A stretch of DNA of 39,040 nt from an uncultured Alphaproteobacteria bacterium (GTDB lineage: Bacteria > Pseudomonadota > Alphaproteobacteria > RF32 > CAG-239). Shown here piece after piece: positions 34,685 through 39,040 of this stretch. Every line of letters begins with the position of its first letter. Within the stretch, counting starts at the first letter, position 1. The DNA is taken from positions 75,106-114,145 of the forward strand of contig CALXVY010000002.1 of the NCBI GenBank assembly GCA_944392255.1, in the 5' to 3' direction. The notes under the pieces are model-generated. The model had not been told where the DNA came from. It worked only from the letters and a program-made list of their open reading frames with translations, and did no database searches. The translations under genes and the position numbers were made by a program.

Positions 34685-35536
34685 ATGGATGCAAAGCTTA
34701 TGAACGACCCTGATTTTTTACAAAAATTAGGAGATCACATAAAAAATAATATCCATATAATAAGAGAAATCAGCGCACAAAAAATAGCAGAAAGAAAAAA
34801 AGCAGAACAAAAATTAATGAGCGATGGTCCTTACACTGAAGAAGATTTATATTTTAAAATACCTGATGGCTGGAATGCTGATATATTTAGAGAAGAGTGT
34901 GCAAGAGCACACAAAGCTCGAAAATATTTCGATTCAATACGTAATGGAGAAGATAAAGATTTCGACAGAGATGGATATATCGCAGAATTAATTGCTGAAG
35001 ATCCAGAAAATCTTGAATCATCATCTTTTTATTTAACAAATAAATTTCCAATTTATTCTTCTGATATAGCCAGATTAAGTGTCCAAAGTGGATTTTTGCC
35101 ACCAGCAACAGAAAATTCCGAAATAATAGCAATGCATATATTTAAGAAAACCGGTCTATGCACATATGGTGAAAAGTATGAAGGCAGAGCTAATATTATG
35201 GCCTTAAATGAAGAAAATAGAAGAGATTTATTTGATATGGGCATGCAAATGTTTACATTTAACTTCGAATTTAAAGCTAAACGATGCTACAGCGGCTTAA
35301 ACATAATGAGAAATGTTGTACGCTTCAGTTCAAAAAAACAACTCCCTTATTATAGAGAAAAACTATATGAAATGAGAACTGGCGGAACAAAAGAAGAAAA
35401 TTTAAAAATACAAGAATTTTTTAGCAATTTAACTTATTACCCTGGAGAAAAAGATTTTGAAGTTTTGGGCAAAAAACGCTATCTGCCAATATTTGACCCA
35501 ATCAAAAGACAATTAATGAAGGGAAAAAGTCGATAA
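34685..35536 (+). CDS. Hypothetical protein, 283 residues
   Basis: I recognise no family. The start is secure: AAGGAG lies 8 bp before the ATG. The product looks soluble and highly charged, with a helical N-terminus (IREISAQKIAERKKAEQKL), a segment DKDFDRDGYIAELIAEDPE that resembles an EF-hand-like acidic loop without proof of calcium binding, and a basic C-terminus (PIKRQLMKGKSR). A terminator follows directly. It is the last gene before the island boundary, so it could be either core or cargo. Confidence 0.7.
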   Translation: MDAKLMNDPDFLQKLGDHIKNNIHIIREISAQKIAERKKAEQKLMSDGPYTEEDLYFKIPDGWNADIFREECARAHKARKYFDSIRNGEDKDFDRDGYIAELIAEDPENLESSSFYLTNKFPIYSSDIARLSVQSGFLPPATENSEIIAMHIFKKTGLCTYGEKYEGRANIMALNEENRRDLFDMGMQMFTFNFEFKAKRCYSGLNIMRNVVRFSSKKQLPYYREKLYEMRTGGTKEENLKIQEFFSNLTYYPGEKDFEVLGKKRYLPIFDPIKRQLMKGKSR

Positions 35537-35553
35537 AAAATATCTAACTAAAG

Positions 35554-35577
35554 AGCCTGCGAAAGCAGGCTTTTTTT
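35554..35577 (+). terminator. GNRA-loop terminator
   Basis: AGCCTGC-GAAA-GCAGGCT followed by TTTTTT. Perfect 7-bp arms and a GAAA tetraloop. On the minus strand the same hairpin lies just downstream of the tRNA-Ser fragment, where it would have served as that tRNA's terminator. Confidence 0.93.
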
Positions 35578-35578
35578 A

Positions 35579-35595
35579 TGGCGGAGAGATAGGGA
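35579..35595 (-). pseudogene. 3' end of a tRNA-Ser gene, probable attachment-site scar
   Basis: On the minus strand the 17 bases read TCCCTATCTCTCCGCCA: the 3' part of a T-arm, an acceptor strand that would pair with GGAGAGAT, discriminator G and CCA. This is the usual 3' end of alphaproteobacterial tRNA-Ser genes. The rest of the tRNA is absent: the sequence to the right turns at once into AT-rich DNA. Integrases commonly use tRNA 3' ends as att sites, leaving such a fragment at one end of the island and the intact tRNA at the other. The other end is not in the window. Confidence 0.6.
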
Positions 35596-35908
35596 CTGTA
35601 AAAATTTTGCCATATAACCATTTGTTTTAACAACACAAAATTGACATTTCTATCACTCCAATTTTCCTCAAAATATACACTATTTAGCATCAGAATGCAA
35701 TAATAAAAATAGGGTGAAATTAATATTATCATCAATTCCACCCCATCTGTTTATACAGTTTTCTAACATCCAAACAAAATATAACATACAAAAAATCTAA
35801 AGGGAGCCCTCTTTTTTTTATTTTCAAATATTTTTAAATTATACTATAAATATTCCTCAAAAACAATTTACTAAATCTTCTACTTTGTTTCTATTTTACC
35901 CATTGCTA
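35596..35908. other. AT-rich intergenic start of the island
   Basis: No gene is supported here. The one structured element is an imperfect inverted repeat at 35712-35743 (GGGTGAAATT / AATTCCACCC). On the minus strand its mismatch becomes a G-U pair and it is followed by TATTTTTATT, so it may terminate minus-strand transcripts. A short AGGG/CCCT element followed by T residues is at about 35803-35818. Confidence 0.5.
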
Positions 35909-35937
35909 TTGACTTTTTTATTTTTTTATGCTATACA
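35909..35937 (+). promoter_or_regulatory. Promoter of the small RNA beside the AbiF-like gene
   Basis: TTGACT (35909-35914), 17-bp spacer, TATACA (35932-35937). Transcription would start near 35944, just before the first conserved-looking stem. No ORF follows on this strand, which points to an RNA gene. Confidence 0.6.
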
Positions 35938-35943
35938 CATTTT

Positions 35944-36025
35944 CAGATAGGAGGGATATATCTCATATTAAGCATTTTTATGCAGGGCATAGCCTGGTTA
36001 TGAGTGAGACCCTCTTTCTTATTTT
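35944..36025 (+). ncRNA. Structured small RNA convergent to the AbiF-like gene
   Basis: The outer stem is GAGGG (35951-35955) with CCCTC (36010-36014). Next comes CTCATA (35962-35967) with TATGAG (35999-36004), or alternatively TCTCA (35961-35965) with TGAGA (36005-36009), which stacks directly on CCCTC. Inside are two hairpins: GCAT-TTTT-ATGC (35972-35983) and AGG...CCT (about 35984-35995). The result is a three-way junction of about 65 bases. The last stem is followed by TTTCTTATTTT, a terminator-like exit that reaches the 3' end of the abiF-like gene. The opposite strand lacks both promoter and T tract. A structured RNA (the abiF RNA motif) has been described beside AbiF genes; this one is a candidate member, not compared with that model here. 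Confidence 0.6.
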
Positions 36026-36666
36026 AAAATATTCAAATCCTTCCCTTTTTTATATTTTTCATTAAAATTATCAATACTTTTTAACTGTTTTAATAATGAT
36101 TTAGCATTCATTTCCTTAATAATATTATATATTAAATTATGAATCCTCTCAGGAGTATTTTGCTCATCTGCAATTAATGAACCATAATGAAAAATCTTAT
36201 TTCTATACATTCTTATTTTATTTAATTTATTAAAAACAATATATGAAGTTACTTTATTTTTACTTCCATCAAAAATCTCATTAATTAAATTTGGATATGC
36301 ATCCCATAGTGTAGATTTGTATGCTGATGAAAATAAATATACCCAAAAACCAAGATTTAATTCTGATATGATATGATTTTTATTATCTGTTTCTTTTTTA
36401 GTATCTCTCATATGCATACAGGCTACTTTCATATTTTCAGCATTTCTATCAATAAGATACTTCTCTTTAAAAATCCAATCTTCTCCTAAATATTTGGATA
36501 AAACTTTATCAATCTTATTTCTTAGTATGATTTCAAAATATGATAGAGATGAGTAGAATGATTCTGCCAACTCACAATTATATAAATGGCATTGAACAGC
36601 ATCAATGTTAAAAGAATCATATTTATTTAATCTTTTAGCTGATAAAAGTTCTATCATTTCACTCAT
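36019..36666 (-). CDS. AbiF/AbiD-type abortive-infection protein with a HEPN RNase motif
   Basis: 215 residues from ATG 36666, chosen over 36687 because AAGGA lies 9 bp upstream. The Abi-like family pattern is present: SLSYFEIILRNKIDKVLSKYLGEDW near the N-terminus (R49, N50), ELNLGFWVYLFSSAYKSTLW in the middle, and KIRMYRNKIFHYGSL with R155-N156 and H160, the RNxxxH motif of HEPN ribonucleases. Proteins of this family act in phage exclusion or as RNA-directed toxins. The convergent small RNA at its 3' end is the likely partner. Codon use is very AT-rich. Activity and the direction of regulation are inferred. Confidence 0.82.
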   Translation of the reverse strand: MSEMIELLSAKRLNKYDSFNIDAVQCHLYNCELAESFYSSLSYFEIILRNKIDKVLSKYLGEDWIFKEKYLIDRNAENMKVACMHMRDTKKETDNKNHIISELNLGFWVYLFSSAYKSTLWDAYPNLINEIFDGSKNKVTSYIVFNKLNKIRMYRNKIFHYGSLIADEQNTPERIHNLIYNIIKEMNAKSLLKQLKSIDNFNEKYKKGKDLNILK

Positions 36667-36870
36667 TTTTATTATTCCTTTGCTCATAAATTAGCAAATA
36701 GTAGCTTGATTCTGTTTAAAATTGATGAATCTAAAAAATAAATAATTAGAAAGTTTGATACCTCACAATATTTCAGTAAAGTTTTTTATTTTTTTTTGAA
36801 AAAAATTTATCAAAAGTAGGGCTTGGGATAAATATATTATGTAATAAGTCCTGTTTTTATAGTATATTTG

Positions 36871-36896
36871 CCCCAAATATCAATTGATATTTGGGG
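36871..36896. repeat. 26-bp perfect palindrome at the 3' end of the recombinase gene
   Basis: CCCCAAATATCAA is followed by its exact reverse complement, with no loop. It touches the recombinase stop codon (36897-36899). No T tract follows on the minus strand, so a simple terminator is not clearly indicated. A binding or crossover site is possible. The 182 bp between it and the AbiF-like gene (36689-36870) hold no gene. Confidence 0.6.
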
Positions 36897-37457
36897 TTAA
36901 TTTTTCAAATAAGCATACAAAGTAGGTCTTGAAATCTGATATTTTCTAGCAAGTTCAGAGAGTGAGATTTTTTGAGAATTAGCCAGCTCTTTAAGTTCAG
37001 CAATCTCTTGGGGGGACAATTTATGCTTTCCACCTTTGTATTTTCCTTTGAGCTTGGCAAGTGCTATTCCTTCTTTTTGTCTTTCAAGAATTAAAGACCT
37101 TTCTAGTTCTGCAACAGCTCCAAGCATTGTCATCATCAGTTTTTGATAAGGGTCATTTTTGCCTGATTCAAAGGTTAGATTTTCCTTATGAAATTTTATA
37201 GTTACTCCTTTTGATGTGATTTCTTCCACTAAATTCAACAAATCTCTAGTGTTTCTTGCAAGCCTATCCATAGAATGCACATTGATGATGTCTCCAGCTC
37301 TAATGATGGAGAGCAATAATTCTAATTGTGGTCTATTTCTGTCCTTGCCAGATAATTTGTCCTCAAACTCCCTATCACATTTTATGTTGAGTAACTGTCT
37401 TTCTGTGTTCTGTTCTATTGTAGAGACTCTCTTGTAGTTAAAAATCATCTGACACAT
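36897..37457 (-). CDS. Serine recombinase (resolvase/invertase family)
   Basis: 186 residues. The N-terminal catalytic domain has the nucleophile in NYKRVSTIEQN (Ser12 counting from 37457), the QxxxL segment and DRLARNTRDLLNLVEEI with the conserved DRLxR. The long helix AVAELERSLILERQKEGIALAKLKG follows, then a C-terminal helix-turn-helix (LSELARKYQISRPTLYAYLKN). This is the Tn3-resolvase/Hin-invertase size class. The start is at 37457 or, three codons in, at 37448; neither has a good ribosome site. Upstream lie inverted half-sites typical of a res or operator region. No transposase is seen beside it. Confidence 0.93.
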   Translation of the reverse strand: MCQMIFNYKRVSTIEQNTERQLLNIKCDREFEDKLSGKDRNRPQLELLLSIIRAGDIINVHSMDRLARNTRDLLNLVEEITSKGVTIKFHKENLTFESGKNDPYQKLMMTMLGAVAELERSLILERQKEGIALAKLKGKYKGGKHKLSPQEIAELKELANSQKISLSELARKYQISRPTLYAYLKN

Positions 37458-37541
37458 GTAAAGTTAAAGTTCTAAATATAACTTTACAATAGATAAAAAC
37501 TGTAAAATTGTCAAGTATTTTGATTTCAACTTTACAGTTTT
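37457..37541. promoter_or_regulatory. res-like recombination site / operator of the serine recombinase
   Basis: Four half-sites with the shape TGTAAARTTR form two inverted pairs. The first is TGTAAAGTTA (37457-37466) with TAACTTTACA (37479-37488), about 32 bp across. The second is TGTAAAATTG (37501-37510) with CAACTTTACA (37527-37536), about 36 bp across, extended by flanking AAAAC/GTTTT. Position and spacing match resolvase-binding subsites upstream of their own gene. Confidence 0.6.
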
Positions 37542-37615
37542 GGAATTGTTAAATCAGCCTCTACTCTGGATTTACAGGGAAACATGCAACATAAGATAAA
37601 TTTTGTATGAATTTC

Positions 37616-38558
37616 TTAAAATATTAAAAGCTCTTTGAACATTTGAGATAAAATTTTAAAATGGTCTATATTGTTTATGTTAAATCTAATACCACTACAT
37701 GAGTCACAGAGTAATATTTGTTGAGAATTTTTATCAAAATATAAATGTATATCTATTGAATCTTTTCCTGTATGGCTTTTAACAACATTTGTTAAATCAG
37801 ATATATTGTTACTGACAAGTAATGCTATGTCATCAAGTATTTTTTTTTAATGCCACTAATGAAAATGGAATCTTCAAATTATGGTTTAACTGTGTTGTAT
37901 AGCATTTATTATTTACATTGATTGTATAAATTATATTATTTTTTCTTAAATCTAACATTTCTTTTGAAGAAAGGTTTTCTGGTGTTATCCCATTTACAGT
38001 GTAGCAATCTAAAATATTGTGCCAATTTTTTTCAATAATTCTTAATAATTCAATATCCAAAAAACTGTTATGATTTCCAATGTTGATAAAAAATGCTTTG
38101 TTTTCACGGACCAAAACAAATAATAGTATTCCATCTGTTGCAGGATGTCTTTTCCCTATAGGATTTATATGTAAATGAATAATACCCCAATCATTTAATA
38201 AGTAATCTTGAAAAATTAGATGATTCTGATGATTGGTTAAATATTGAGATATATTTTGACCTATTTCAAAACATTTTTTAATTTCATCAATCCTTTTTTT
38301 AAAAGCTCTGTATAAAGGAGATGAAAGTAATTCTTTTGACAGTAGTACTCTTTTTTTTCCTGAGGGTATTCTTTGTTTATTATATGCAAAGCATCTCAAT
38401 AAATTGTCATAAGAAGCATTTTGTAAAAATTTTATTGATTGTTTTGTTAGTTTCAAATTTTCTTTGATGATAAAATCATTAAACAGTTCTTTAATAAAAT
38501 TTTTTATATCTTCTTCAAATATCTTTTTTAATGCATCTACATGTTCAGGATAGTTCAT
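37616..38558 (-). pseudogene. Unknown island gene interrupted by a frameshift in a nine-base A run
   Basis: From ATG 38558 the frame encodes 241 residues and stops at 37833 just after a run of nine A (plus-strand T, 37840-37848). Past the run another frame continues without a stop for 74 residues (ILDDIALLVSN... to ...FKELLIF, stop at 37616-37618), so the full product would be about 312 residues. Removing one A joins the frames. The N-terminal part is helical and basic. The centre has DWGIIHLHINPIGKRHPATDG, then LLFVLVRENKAFFINIGNH and LLRIIEKNWHNIL, a pattern I have seen in uncharacterised proteins but cannot name. It may be a pseudogene, a slippage-expressed gene or a sequencing error. Confidence 0.6.
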
Positions 38559-38724
38559 TTTACATCACTTATTTAATTCTAACCACACCAAGTATTATTT
38601 GGTATTTAATATTATAATGCAAATTTTTAAAGTAGTTTAAAGAAAATTATAGGGCATTTCCTGTTTCAAAGCTAAAATTAAATTTAGAACATTTTGTGAA
38701 TGATTATGTTCTTTAACTCATTAA

Positions 38725-38807
38725 GGGGGAAATCTTAAATTATCTATTTTAACTGGATATCAAGCTATACCCAATTCAATAGCTGTTTTCTATTAAAGAT
38801 ATTCCCC
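38725..38807. repeat. Imperfect long inverted repeat with an inner hairpin
   Basis: GGGGAAATCTTAA (38726-38738) pairs, with bulges, with TTAAAGATATTCCCC (38793-38807), and inside AGCTAT (38763-38768) pairs with ATAGCT (38779-38784). The 38559-38833 gap holds no gene. It could be a small RNA, a terminator for the partial gene to its right, or the remnant of a small mobile element. Confidence 0.35.
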
Positions 38808-38833
38808 ACTTCTTACACTTGTCAAATAACCTT

Positions 38834-39040
38834 TTACAACAAAACACCTTTAACTTTGGCATTTGTTAATTTACAATAATCTAGCATATCTTTGGTAGAT
38901 GCACCTTTATCTCTCATTAAATAAAAGCTATTATCATCTAAAATAGTATAATGCCAAGTAGAGTTCATTCTGGCTTCAGGAGGTAATTCATTGGTCTTTC
39001 TTATCCAATCCAATGCTCCTTTTTGCTTTTGAACAACATT
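38834..39040 (-). CDS. C-terminal end of a large protein, possibly a restriction/helicase subunit
   Basis: The minus strand is open from the right edge to a TAA at 38834-38836, 68 residues. The tail (QKGALDWIRKTNELPPEARM, then STWHYTILDDNSFY, ending AKVKGVLL) resembles the C-terminus of DEAD/DEAH restriction-type proteins, in which a K-A-x-x-W helix is followed by a W-x-Y-x-x-L strand. The rest lies outside the window, so the identification is tentative. It would fit a defence island beside the AbiF-like gene. Confidence 0.45.
   Translation of the reverse strand, partial: NVVQKQKGALDWIRKTNELPPEARMNSTWHYTILDDNSFYLMRDKGASTKDMLDYCKLTNAKVKGVLL

Noticed and set aside
35803..35818. AGGG/CCCT terminator
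   Set aside because: The arms are four bases with a two-base loop; it is too weak to support.
35944..36025. Reading the branched RNA as a minus-strand 3' UTR of the abiF-like gene
   Set aside because: The mirror fold exists, but only the plus strand has a promoter at the right distance and a T-rich exit after the final stem.
36897..37457. Phage integrase or complete transposon
   Set aside because: The protein is a small serine resolvase/invertase. No tyrosine integrase, transposase or terminal inverted repeats are visible within the window.

Overview
The window looks like the chromosome of an AT-rich alphaproteobacterium, possibly host- or gut-associated. The evidence is gene order and protein style. 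The EF-Tu N-terminus has the KPHCNIGT form. The order rpmH-rnpA-yidD-yidC-engB, the set DUF3576 lipoprotein/leuS/lptE/holA, and rlmB close to tRNA-Tyr/tRNA-Gly/tuf are all arrangements I associate with Alphaproteobacteria. GC content is low by eye and no rRNA is present, so the genus cannot be named.

Layout. 1-1300: minus-strand tRNA-Tyr, tRNA-Gly and tuf (tuf runs off the left edge). 1499-9328: a plus-strand run of murQ, rlmB, a periplasmic-binding-like protein, a GldA-type ABC ATPase, one very large GldF/GldG/DUF4340 fusion and a cation-diffusion facilitator. 9358-12548: an orphan gene and a membrane pyrophosphatase on the minus strand. 12763-18120: two small lipoproteins, tRNA-Arg, rpmB, dnaB, two tandem YcgN-type cysteine-cluster proteins, a YgjP-like metallopeptidase and a Bax-inhibitor-1 family protein. 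18178-21843: the rpmH-rnpA-yidD-yidC-engB operon. 22039-28829: small membrane proteins, a methyltransferase-like gene, and the lptE-holA and DUF3576-leuS pairs separated by an orphan gene on the opposite strand. 28958-35536: rsmB followed by a PanE-like protein, a degenerate MraY/WecA-like membrane protein, a TPR-like protein, ogt, a DUF486 protein and an orphan.

From about 35579 to the right edge the character changes to a probable genomic island. It begins at what looks like the 3' end of a tRNA-Ser gene (a typical attachment-site scar). It carries an AbiF-type HEPN gene with a convergent structured small RNA, a serine recombinase with res-like half-sites at its start, a gene broken at a nine-base homopolymer, and the C-terminus of what may be a restriction/helicase protein.

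The two most interesting regions are these. (1) 19176-19526: three 110-bp tandem repeats before yidC that encode a chain of near-identical mini-ORFs joined by ATGA overlaps, the last overlapping the yidC start. The same repeats carry a 22-base segment complementary to the yidC ribosome-binding region, so the array looks like a leader-peptide or anti-Shine-Dalgarno switch for the insertase. (2) 35909-36666: a promoter, a branched ncRNA ending in a T-rich tract, and an AbiF-like HEPN protein, arranged like an RNA-protein toxin/antitoxin or abortive-infection module.
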